Shown here: piece after piece, positions 27,681 to 35,030 of the stretch
Layout of the letters: each line of letters begins with the position of its first letter
How positions within the stretch are numbered: position 1 is the first letter of the stretch
Source: an uncultured Lachnospiraceae bacterium
Lineage (GTDB): Bacteria; Bacillota; Clostridia; Lachnospirales; Lachnospiraceae
Direction of reading: 5' to 3'
DNA length: 64,000 nt
Assembly (NCBI GenBank): GCA_900316395.1
Contig: ONCT01000002.1
Coordinates: 1-64,000 of the forward strand
Program-made: the position numbers and the translations under genes
Notes under the pieces: model-generated
Databases searched by the model: none
What the model saw: the letters and a program-made list of their open reading frames with translations, nothing else
Told to the model about the DNA's origin: nothing

Positions 27681-28043
27681 TTAAATTGATTCAATATCAT
27701 ATATATCTTCAAATCGTATCTTAGTATTAATTACCTGGAGGATACGGGCCGTCACATCAATTCGTGCAACCATTCCCGTCACTCGAAGATACTCACCCTT
27801 GTTATAATATACAACTGTAATCACATCATTCTTTCTAATCCTCTTGAACTTATTATCAAGTTCTTCTAAGCTTTCTTCTGACAGGTCCTTCTTATCAACA
27901 TATACTTTCTCCTGCCAGTGAATAGTATCGCCAAAGCCTTTGAGTGCTGCAAAGGGAGCAAACTGCTTGGCCCTGTTCTCACGACTCATCTTCGGTCTGT
28001 TAGGATTAACTTTTCTTACTATCTTAGCATTTTCTTCAAACAT
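27681..28043 (-). CDS. YolD-like protein
   Basis: This 120-residue protein matches the YolD-like family: RAKQFAPFAALKGFGD at residues about 25-40 and the C-terminal small beta domain (VVYYNKGEYLRVTGMVARID). YolD-like genes nearly always accompany UvrX/UmuC-type Y-family polymerases in Bacillota, and here it is 77 bases downstream of one and 22 bases upstream of the TtcA-AlkD fusion. It probably helps or restrains the polymerase; the mechanism is unknown. Confidence 0.85.
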   Translation of the reverse strand: MFEENAKIVRKVNPNRPKMSRENRAKQFAPFAALKGFGDTIHWQEKVYVDKKDLSEESLEELDNKFKRIRKNDVITVVYYNKGEYLRVTGMVARIDVTARILQVINTKIRFEDIYDIESI

Positions 28044-28120
28044 AACATACTATTCCACACAATATCATACCCACCATCCAAATACAACACTAATCAAACC
28101 ATCACTATCACTAATAAGTC

Positions 28121-29401
28121 TTAATCCGATTCTCCGCTTCTATGGCCACCAATCTGTGAGTTGCGCTCTATTGTCTTAGCTCCTTCTTCTAAGTTCATCC
28201 CCTTCAAGATGGCATTCTTGCCGAACTTACTCTTAATATCAATAATAGCCTTCTGCATATTGTGCTCTCTTGCCAATTCCTCGGGGTCAACGAACATATT
28301 ATATTGCTCAAAGCCTCTTGGCACTATATTATTAAAATACACATAGGCACGCCTCATAGGATATCTGCTATCCTTTATCTCATCGTACAGCTTAGCTATA
28401 GCTTCTACAATGATACGAGCAGAGCTTGTGGGAAATGATAATCTGGCACTGCCATGTGCTGCCTTAAGATTAAGCGCATTGGAATAACCAATATGTAATG
28501 TCAACGACTCAGTAACACAGTCTCTTGCCACAAGGTCAAGGCATAATAAATCCGTCATCTCCTTAACAATTAATCTTCCTTCATCATGAGCATAGTCTCT
28601 GTCAAGCACCTGCCCACTGGTAATGGAATTAGTTGTAGGACTGTATGTCTTAATATCCGATATTAATGTAGGCTCAACTCCCCACGCATGGTCTATCAGA
28701 AGCTCAGCATCTACCCCGAACATCTTGTATAGCATATCCTCATCTGCCATGGCAATCTGCTTCATATTGAATATACCAACACTTTCAAGCTTCTTAGCTG
28801 TTCCAGGGCCAAGCCTCCAGAAATCAGTAAGGGGCTGATACTCCCACAAGGTCTCACAGTACAATTCCTCTGTCAGATAGCCAATGTTGTCATCTGCATG
28901 CTTCGCCGTAATATCTAAGGCAATCTTGGCAAGATAAAGATTAGTTCCTATACCACAAGTAGCAGTAATCCCTGTTGTCTCGACAATGTCCTCAATTATC
29001 TTAACTCCCAATTCCTTTGCGCTCATCTGATACAAATTAAGGTAGTCTGTCACATCAAGGAAGGCCTCATCTACAGAATACACATGTATATCATCCTTGG
29101 AAATGTACTTAAGATACACAGAATAAATCCTGGCCGAATACTCCATATAAAGAGCCATTCTAGGAGCCGCGGCAATGTACTCAATATTCTTAGGAATCTC
29201 AAACACCCTGCATCTGCTACTTACACCAAGTGCCTTAATAGCAGGGCTTGCTGCAAGACATATTGTCTTCTCGGTTCTACTAAGGTCAGCTACTATTAAA
29301 TTGACCTTGTACGGATCAAGCCCCCTCTCTACGCACTCTACAGATGCGTAGAAGGACTTAAGATCTATACATAGATACATCCTGTCCTTCTTCTCGCTCA
29401 T
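28121..29401 (-). CDS. Y-family translesion DNA polymerase (UmuC/UvrX type)
   Basis: This 426-residue polymerase copies past damaged bases. CIDLKSFYASVECVERG holds the first catalytic aspartate and YSVDEAFLDVTDYL the two others. The thumb helices (GIGTNLYLAKIALD), the finger/HhH region (FWRLGPGTAKKLESVGI) and the C-terminal little finger follow. The YolD partner and the size place it with the UvrX/UmuC branch rather than DinB. It starts 43 bases downstream of a promoter that holds a perfect LexA box, so it is SOS induced. Confidence 0.92.
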   Translation of the reverse strand: MSEKKDRMYLCIDLKSFYASVECVERGLDPYKVNLIVADLSRTEKTICLAASPAIKALGVSSRCRVFEIPKNIEYIAAAPRMALYMEYSARIYSVYLKYISKDDIHVYSVDEAFLDVTDYLNLYQMSAKELGVKIIEDIVETTGITATCGIGTNLYLAKIALDITAKHADDNIGYLTEELYCETLWEYQPLTDFWRLGPGTAKKLESVGIFNMKQIAMADEDMLYKMFGVDAELLIDHAWGVEPTLISDIKTYSPTTNSITSGQVLDRDYAHDEGRLIVKEMTDLLCLDLVARDCVTESLTLHIGYSNALNLKAAHGSARLSFPTSSARIIVEAIAKLYDEIKDSRYPMRRAYVYFNNIVPRGFEQYNMFVDPEELAREHNMQKAIIDIKSKFGKNAILKGMNLEEGAKTIERNSQIGGHRSGESD

Positions 29402-29443
29402 CTCTTCCTATTCTCTTATCAATAAAAGTTACGAATTAACTAT

Positions 29444-29472
29444 ATAATACCACGCGAACATATGTTTGTAAA
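29444..29472 (-). promoter_or_regulatory. SOS promoter: LexA box between -35 and -10
   Basis: CGAACATATGTTTG (29455-29468) is a full match to the Gram-positive LexA/DinR box CGAACRNRYGTTYG. It sits between -35 TTTACA (29467-29472) and -10 TATTAT (29444-29449), spaced by 17 bases, so bound LexA would block RNA polymerase. It drives the polymerase, YolD-like and TtcA-AlkD genes. Confidence 0.92.
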
Positions 29473-29505
29473 TACATAATATGTAAAATGTTAAGAAAAA
29501 ATAAA

Positions 29506-30297
29506 TCACCCTGCAATCAGCTTCATCTCTTCATCAGTAAGCAGCCTGAATTCTCCAGCCCCTAAGTCCTTATCAAGTCGTAGTCCGGCGAATTCGACCC
29601 TGTTAAGATAAAGTATTTCCCCGCCAAAATGAGAAAACATTCTCTTTACCTGATGATACCTTCCTTCGCTAATTGTAAGATAATAGGAATAAACTAAGTC
29701 AGCTGTATAATCCGAAAGCTTATCTATTCTTTCGAATAAAGACACCACATTTCCCATAGCAATATTGTATGTATTACATGCCTCTTCTAAGGTAGTCTTA
29801 CTAATCTTAGAAGGCCTCGTTATCTTATCATCACCAATGTCAATTCCCTCTTCCATCAAGCGAAGCTCTTCGTCTGTAAGAGGCTTATTGGTTACACATA
29901 AATAAGTCTTATCCACATGCCGTCTGGGGGATAACAGGTTGTGGCTAAGCGCACCATCATTTGTTATAAGAAGAATCCCTTCTGTATCCTTGTCAAGTCG
30001 ACCTATGGGAAATATGTCATCTCGCCCCTCTTTCTTTAATAAATCCACAACAGTCTTATCGACGCCGTCTGTTGTGGCGCTTACTACTCCCGCAGGCTTA
30101 TTAAGCATATACACACAATTAGCCAAGGGAACAATAATCTTCCCTTGGCATGTTATACATGAATTTTCATCTATTTTGGCGCTGCTATTAGTGCACACCG
30201 AACCATCAACTGTAACAGCGCCGCTTTTTATTAACTTCTTAACCTGACTTCTAGTGCCAACATTAGCATTTGCCAGGAATCTGTCCAGACGAATCAT
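29506..30297 (-). CDS. Pseudouridine synthase of the RsuA/RluB/E/F family
   Basis: ATG 30297 (MIRLDRFLANANVGTRSQV) follows GGAGGAA and leaves 263 residues, normal for the family. An S4 RNA-binding domain spans residues 1-60. The catalytic region has GRLDKDTEGILLITNDG with the essential aspartate, LNKPAGVVSA, and ISEGRYHQVKRMF near the end. It makes pseudouridine in rRNA; whether in 16S or 23S cannot be decided here. It begins one base after the stop of the SmtB-like gene, so it is translated from the metal-efflux transcript. Confidence 0.92.
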   Translation of the reverse strand: MIRLDRFLANANVGTRSQVKKLIKSGAVTVDGSVCTNSSAKIDENSCITCQGKIIVPLANCVYMLNKPAGVVSATTDGVDKTVVDLLKKEGRDDIFPIGRLDKDTEGILLITNDGALSHNLLSPRRHVDKTYLCVTNKPLTDEELRLMEEGIDIGDDKITRPSKISKTTLEEACNTYNIAMGNVVSLFERIDKLSDYTADLVYSYYLTISEGRYHQVKRMFSHFGGEILYLNRVEFAGLRLDKDLGAGEFRLLTDEEMKLIAG

Positions 30298-30298
30298 C

Positions 30299-30601
30299 CT
30301 ATTCCTCCAAATGTTCTCTTCCCATATCAAGAATGTTGCTAACATGTTCATCAGCAAGAGAATAATATATGGACTTGCCTTCTCTTCTGGCATGCACCAG
30401 CTTGTTCTGTTTCAATATCTTAAGCTGATGGGATACAGCCGACTGTGTCATATCAAGAGAAGTGGCAATATCCTGTACACATAGCTCCTCCTGTAGGAGT
30501 ATATACATTATTCTCACCCTGGAATAATCTCCGAAGACCTTATACAAATCCGCCAGATCTATTAACAGCTCATCACTTGGCATATCTAGTTCTTTACTCA
30601 T
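30299..30601 (-). CDS. ArsR/SmtB-family metal-sensing repressor
   Basis: This 100-residue winged-helix repressor has the recognition helix segment DMTQSAVSHQLKILKQ. The C-terminal helix carries DEHVSNILDMGREHLEE: the spacing of D, H, H and E (0, 2, 13, 16) equals the alpha-5 zinc site of SmtB (D104, H106, H117, E120). The alpha-3 site has ELCVQD, with one Cys of the CadC motif lost. A zinc sensor is therefore predicted. It is third in the operon it would control, behind the HMA protein and the ATPase, and a fitting operator lies at 33264-33283. Confidence 0.9.
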   Translation of the reverse strand: MSKELDMPSDELLIDLADLYKVFGDYSRVRIMYILLQEELCVQDIATSLDMTQSAVSHQLKILKQNKLVHARREGKSIYYSLADEHVSNILDMGREHLEE

Positions 30602-30613
30602 ATCTAACTCCTC

Positions 30614-32566
30614 TTATTGCTTAATCCTTAGACATCTAACTGCGTTAAGAACAGCAAGTATCATAACACCTACATCTGCAAATATTGCCATCCACATGGT
30701 TGCAATTCCTATCGCTCCAAGCACCAGCACAAGCAGCTTGATTCCGATTGAAAAATAAATATTCTCATATACGATTCTCATGCATTTCTTAGCTAATCTG
30801 ATAGCAAGAGATACTTTCTTAGGATTATCATCCATAAGCACTACGTCACTTGCTTCAATAGCTGCATCAGAGCCAAGCGCTCCCATTGCAATTCCCACAT
30901 CAGCTCGCATAATAACAGGGGCATCATTGATTCCATCACCGACAAATGCCACCTTTGCACCAGTGTTAATTTCATCCTCAACAGCCTTAACCTTATCCTG
31001 AGGAAGAAGCTTTGCTCGAACCTTAGTTAAACCAATCTTAGCTGCGATGTCACCTGCCACATCTTCATTATCTCCTGTAAGAATACCTGTATCCTTAACA
31101 CCACAGTCATAAAGGGCTGCAATGGCATCAGCACTATCTTCCTTAATCTCATCATTTATAACGATATATCCTGCAAATGTTCCATCAATACTTACATATA
31201 CGATTGTTCCAATCTCAGTTGCTTTGTCAGCCTCCTCGTTAAATGCATTACATTTATTCTTCATAAGAAGAATATTACCAACTGCAACTTCCTTTCCTTC
31301 AATCATTGCAACAATTCCCTGACCACTGATTTGCTCAATATTATCAGGCTTGATTATTTCTTTTGTTGCCGTATCAGGATTGTTCTTGCCTGTGTAAGCA
31401 TTTACCAGGCTAAGCCCAATTGGATGATTTATATAATACTCTGCCGAAGAAGCGTATTTTAACAAATCATATTCGTTGTACTGCGTATCCTCAGACTTAC
31501 CGGAATCAGAATCCATCTTGGAATTAACATTTGTTACAGTGAAATTACCCTTAGTGAGAGTTCCAGTCTTGTCGAAGAATACAGTCTCAACCTTGCTAAG
31601 CTCCTCTAGATAATTAGAACCCTTAATCATTACACCCTTAGAACTTGCGCCACCGATACCAGCGAAGAAGCTAAGAGGAATAGATATAACAAGTGCACAT
31701 GGGCAACTAATTACAAGGAATGTAAGTGCACGATATATCCATGTTGAAAATGTGTATCCATCATGAAGAATAAGTCCACTAACAAGTGGTGGAACTATGG
31801 CAAGGATTAAGGCTAAGCCACACACAATTGGAGTATAGTATCTTGCGAACTTGGATATGAAATTCTCAGAGTGAGCCTTGTTAGAGCTTGCAGATTCTAC
31901 AAGATCCATAATCTTAGAAGCCGTAGACTCGCCAAATTCAGCAGTTGTCTTAATCCTTATTACAGAAGACATATTAATTGTTCCGCTAAGTACGCTGTCA
32001 CCAACTGTGACATCAATTGGCTTACTCTCACCTGTTAGAGCAGCGCTGTCAAGAACACTAGAGCCCTCTACAATCTCTCCATCAATAGGAACCTTGTCGC
32101 CAGGCTTAACCTCAATTATTGAGCCTATCTCAACCTCATCTGAGTCAACCTGAACAACCTCATCACCATCGACAAGATATGCCACATCCTCTGTTATATC
32201 CATAAGCTCAGATATATTCTTACGGCTCTTACCAATAGCGTAGCTTTCGAACAATTCACCAATCTGGTAGAACAATACAACTGCTACACCTTCCATACAT
32301 TCCCCTAAAGCAAATGCTCCAAGAGACGCTACTGCCATTAGGAAATTCTCATCTAAGAACTGCCCCTTGGCAATACCTTTCACAGACTTCATAATAATGT
32401 CGTAAGCAATAAGTACATATGGCACTAGGAATATAAGTCTTTCTATCCACGGATTAAGAAAATCCTCTGGCAGCACCCAGCCAGATTCTATTACAATATA
32501 CAGTCCAATTAATAGGACAGCTGTAACTATTATTCTAATTAGCTTAGTCTTTTGCTTCTTATTCAT
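30614..32566 (-). CDS. Zn/Cd/Pb-exporting P1B-type ATPase
   Basis: This 650-residue heavy-metal pump has the membrane motif CPCALVISIP, the phosphorylation motif DKTGTLTKGN, actuator TGES, the SEHP loop seen as a variant NHPIG, and the hinge GDGINDAP. It exports divalent zinc-group metals across the membrane. It lacks the usual N-terminal HMA domain: residues 1-30 go straight into the first helix. A free HMA protein is encoded upstream (33015-33233), so the domain appears to have been separated. ATG 32566 has an AAGGGA site. The gene is followed closely by the repressor gene. Confidence 0.93.
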   Translation of the reverse strand: MNKKQKTKLIRIIVTAVLLIGLYIVIESGWVLPEDFLNPWIERLIFLVPYVLIAYDIIMKSVKGIAKGQFLDENFLMAVASLGAFALGECMEGVAVVLFYQIGELFESYAIGKSRKNISELMDITEDVAYLVDGDEVVQVDSDEVEIGSIIEVKPGDKVPIDGEIVEGSSVLDSAALTGESKPIDVTVGDSVLSGTINMSSVIRIKTTAEFGESTASKIMDLVESASSNKAHSENFISKFARYYTPIVCGLALILAIVPPLVSGLILHDGYTFSTWIYRALTFLVISCPCALVISIPLSFFAGIGGASSKGVMIKGSNYLEELSKVETVFFDKTGTLTKGNFTVTNVNSKMDSDSGKSEDTQYNEYDLLKYASSAEYYINHPIGLSLVNAYTGKNNPDTATKEIIKPDNIEQISGQGIVAMIEGKEVAVGNILLMKNKCNAFNEEADKATEIGTIVYVSIDGTFAGYIVINDEIKEDSADAIAALYDCGVKDTGILTGDNEDVAGDIAAKIGLTKVRAKLLPQDKVKAVEDEINTGAKVAFVGDGINDAPVIMRADVGIAMGALGSDAAIEASDVVLMDDNPKKVSLAIRLAKKCMRIVYENIYFSIGIKLLVLVLGAIGIATMWMAIFADVGVMILAVLNAVRCLRIKQ

Positions 32567-32584
32567 ATTAAGTCCCTTTCTAAT

Positions 32585-32638
32585 GTGTGGTGTGGTTCTA
32601 TTGTGTGTTGTGGTTCTATTGTGTGGTGTGGTTCTATT
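32585..32638. repeat. Three tandem copies of an 18-bp GT-rich repeat
   Basis: GTGTGGTGTGGTTCTATT stands at 32585 and 32621, with GTGTGTTGTGGTTCTATT at 32603 between them. The array lies just upstream of the P-type ATPase ribosome site on the minus strand, next to structured element B. No function can be given. Confidence 0.9.
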
Positions 32639-32724
32639 GTGATGCTAAGTATTAAATCTACATTCATGTTTCCCATACCATATCGAATATAGAATAATGA
32701 GTATCTATAATTGCTATTAATTCT

Positions 32725-33010
32725 ATACGATGCTAAGTATTAAAAAATACATCCATCACCTTAGTACGAGATTAGAATATATTAGTGATTGATTAAGTAA
32801 GGGGAATTTTTGACAGGGATGTCAAAAATAGCGACAACTGAGCCTGGATGGCGAATTTGTCGCGGTCCCCGACATATGTCGTAAGGAGGGACCCGTATGC
32901 GGGAGGATTCCTTACGATTAAAGGTCAGAATAGTATAGCATCAATCACTTATATATTCTTATCGAAGTACTATCAGTGATGGATGTATATTTAATACTTA
33001 GCATCTATAT
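32725..33010. repeat. 285-bp palindromic structured element (copy B)
   Basis: The left arm GATGCTAAGTATTAAAAAAT (32729) is inverted at the right end (ATTTAATACTTAGCATC, to 33005). The arms continue through CCATCAC/GTGATGG and GTGATTGAT/ATCAATCAC with some mismatches. The core has a hairpin TTTTTGAC/GTCAAAAA with loop AGGGAT (32807-32828) and a second stem GCGACAA/TTGTCGC (32831-32863), then G/C-rich hairpins. An extra copy of the left end (TGATGCTAAGTATTAAA) lies at 32640. The element abuts the stop of the HMA gene, separates it from the ATPase gene, and encodes no protein. Arms and core order match the element at 7586-7906. Confidence 0.75.
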
Positions 33011-33014
33011 AGGA

Positions 33015-33233
33015 TTACAAGTAAATCTCACACTCATCCTCTACCTTTTTACAATTAGTAAGAACATTCTGCATTACACTATCAACATCAGCACCATCAT
33101 CAAACTCCACCTTCATCTTAAGTGTCATATAGTTAACAACACAGTCCTTAACACCATCAGTATTCTTAGCAGCCTCTTCCATCTTGTTAGCGCAGTTAGC
33201 ACAATCTACTTCAATCTTATAAGTCTTCTTCAT
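33015..33233 (-). CDS. Stand-alone heavy-metal-associated (HMA) protein
   Basis: ATG 33233 with a GGGAGGA site gives a 72-residue HMA protein. MKKTYKIEVDCANCANKMEE has the metal-binding CxxC at the usual place after the first strand. It likely binds and hands over zinc-group metals to the ATPase encoded 450 bases downstream, which lacks its own HMA domain. It is the first gene behind the metal-regulated promoter. Confidence 0.9.
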   Translation of the reverse strand: MKKTYKIEVDCANCANKMEEAAKNTDGVKDCVVNYMTLKMKVEFDDGADVDSVMQNVLTNCKKVEDECEIYL

Positions 33234-33263
33234 TTGTATGTCCTCCCAAAATAAAATATTAAT

Positions 33264-33283
33264 ATATGAATAACTGTTCATAT
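33264..33283 (-). promoter_or_regulatory. SmtB/ArsR-type 12-2-12 operator
   Basis: ATATGAACAGTTATTCATAT on the minus strand is very close to the well-known SmtB/CzrA-type operator (TGAACA-N2-TATTCA). It lies just past the -10 element, in the 5' leader of the HMA gene. The SmtB-like protein encoded in this operon is the obvious ligand. Confidence 0.9.
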
Positions 33284-33292
33284 GTTAATATA

Positions 33293-33320
33293 ATAATACC
33301 ATACTCTCCTATTATGTCAA
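33293..33320 (-). promoter_or_regulatory. Promoter of the zinc-efflux operon
   Basis: -35 TTGACA (33315-33320), 16 bases, -10 TATTAT (33293-33298). The operator overlaps the initial transcribed region. Confidence 0.8.
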
Positions 33321-33349
33321 CCCTTAAATATACAATTATTAATAATATC

Positions 33350-33386
33350 AAAAAGGCGCCGTAGCCTTAGCTACAACGCCTTAAAA
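33350..33386 (-). terminator. Rho-independent terminator after the GPH transporter
   Basis: AAGGCGCCGTAGC and GCTACAACGCCTT (33353-33382) form a stem with one mismatch around CTTA. U residues follow on the minus strand (A-run 33350-33354). It closes the carbohydrate operon. Confidence 0.85.
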
Positions 33387-33407
33387 ACATTTCATTTATC
33401 AAATATA

Positions 33408-34868
33408 TTAAGCTTCTGCTGATTTGTTAGCATCCTCAGATACATTACCCTCAGCTGCATGACGAGCATCTAATTCCTTAGTAATCTCATCAAGTCTCTC
33501 ATCTGTAAGCTTATACTTAGCCTTGAATACGATAAGACCGATAATAAGGATTATAATAGGAATAATTGTCATACACATTCTAAGTCCCATACATGAAGCA
33601 TCTGATGCTCTCTGATATACCATATTAGCTGTATCAGCACCCTCTGCATCCTCTGTAATGCTGAAGATTGAAAGCACAAGTGATGCAACGAAAGCAGCAA
33701 CACCTGATGCAAGCTTAACTACGAATGTCTGCATAGAGAAGATAACTGACTCATCTCTTCGATGATTCTTAAGTTCTCCGTAATCACAGGTATTCGCCAA
33801 GAATACGGTAACTACTACGTTAAGCATACCAATAGCTGACATAATTAGGAATGCAGGGATAAGAAGTAGATATACATTATCCATTCCTGTAAATGCAAGT
33901 CCAAGAAGAACTACATATCCAGCCATAGCCATAAAGAAGCTTACATAGAATATCTTCATAGTATTCATGAACTTTCTAAATAGTGGGAACAATACCATCA
34001 TAGCAAGTATCTGGAATCCACCACCTGCGATATTGAATATTGTATAATTACTCTCCCATTGAGCAGGACTAAAATCATATTTGAAGAAATATATTACAAG
34101 GTTAGATGTAATATAAAGGGCAATGTTGATACATACAATTGAGATAACGATTGTCATAGCCTGATCATTCTTAAATAGTGCCTTGAACATATCGCCTACC
34201 GAAGCAGTCTTCATCTCAACGTTAGACTTCTCTTTGATAACGATACACATTATTGTTGTAAATACCACGAAGAGTGCAGCAACAACAATTGCAAATCTCT
34301 GATATCCAGCAACCTCGTTAGTAGCACCGTTATCTAATGTACCACCTAAGAACTTAACTGCCATAACAGTTACTACTGAGATAAGAGCAGAGCCAACGCC
34401 AGCACAAGATCTTGCAAGTGCAGAAAGACCTTCTCTCTCTTTACCAGCTCTTGTAAATGCAGGAATCATTGACCAGTAAGGGATATCCATCATTGTATAT
34501 GTTACACCCCAAATGATGTATGTAACTGCAGCGTATGCAATCAAGCCACCTGCGGACAAATCCGGCGGACATGAGAACATCAATATCAACAGAACCGCAT
34601 TAGTAATTGTACCAATCATAAGCCAAGGTCTGAACTTACCCCACTTAGTCTTAGTCTTAGCAACAATAATACCCATAATAGGATCATTAAACGCATCAAA
34701 TACACGAGCTATCAGAAGGATAACACCCATTGCAACAGCGCTAACACCCATTACATCCTGGAAGTAATATAGAACATATGATGCAGAGAACATATATACC
34801 ATATCTTTTCCGACAGCACCTAAACCGTAGGCGAACTTCTCGCCGCCACTAAGCTTCTTTGTCTCCAT
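33408..34868 (-). CDS. GPH-family (MelB-like) sugar:cation symporter
   Basis: This 486-residue protein has twelve hydrophobic segments and the GPH signature DAFNDPIMGIIVAKTKTKWGKFRPW near residue 60. The second half begins after a loop near residue 220 (KEKSNVEMKT). GPH transporters import glycosides, pentosides or hexuronides with sodium or protons. Next to a GH2 enzyme, a beta-galactoside or beta-glucuronide is the likely substrate, which cannot be decided from the sequence. It has its own promoter-like region (34934-34969) as well as the upstream operon. Confidence 0.9.
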   Translation of the reverse strand: METKKLSGGEKFAYGLGAVGKDMVYMFSASYVLYYFQDVMGVSAVAMGVILLIARVFDAFNDPIMGIIVAKTKTKWGKFRPWLMIGTITNAVLLILMFSCPPDLSAGGLIAYAAVTYIIWGVTYTMMDIPYWSMIPAFTRAGKEREGLSALARSCAGVGSALISVVTVMAVKFLGGTLDNGATNEVAGYQRFAIVVAALFVVFTTIMCIVIKEKSNVEMKTASVGDMFKALFKNDQAMTIVISIVCINIALYITSNLVIYFFKYDFSPAQWESNYTIFNIAGGGFQILAMMVLFPLFRKFMNTMKIFYVSFFMAMAGYVVLLGLAFTGMDNVYLLLIPAFLIMSAIGMLNVVVTVFLANTCDYGELKNHRRDESVIFSMQTFVVKLASGVAAFVASLVLSIFSITEDAEGADTANMVYQRASDASCMGLRMCMTIIPIIILIIGLIVFKAKYKLTDERLDEITKELDARHAAEGNVSEDANKSAEA

Positions 34869-34933
34869 TAGTTTTTCTCCATTTCTTTAAAATATAATTA
34901 ATGTCTTTTCACTAGACATAACGCCTATATACC

Positions 34934-34969
34934 ATTATACACGAAACTATATGGCTAGTATATAGTTTC
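34934..34969 (-). promoter_or_regulatory. Candidate promoter with 10-bp palindrome, transporter gene
   Basis: A TATAAT -10 (34934-34939 on the minus strand) stands next to a perfect inverted repeat GAAACTATAT / ATATAGTTTC (34943-34952 with 34960-34969, 7-base loop), which covers the -35 position. No consensus -35 is present, so an activator or repressor site is likely. The region lies between the GT-B-like gene and the transporter. Confidence 0.55.
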
Positions 34970-35030
34970 CTATATTTTTGTGGTTGTTCACAATTTGTAC
35001 ACACTTATTTAGTGTATTTTTACCAACAAC

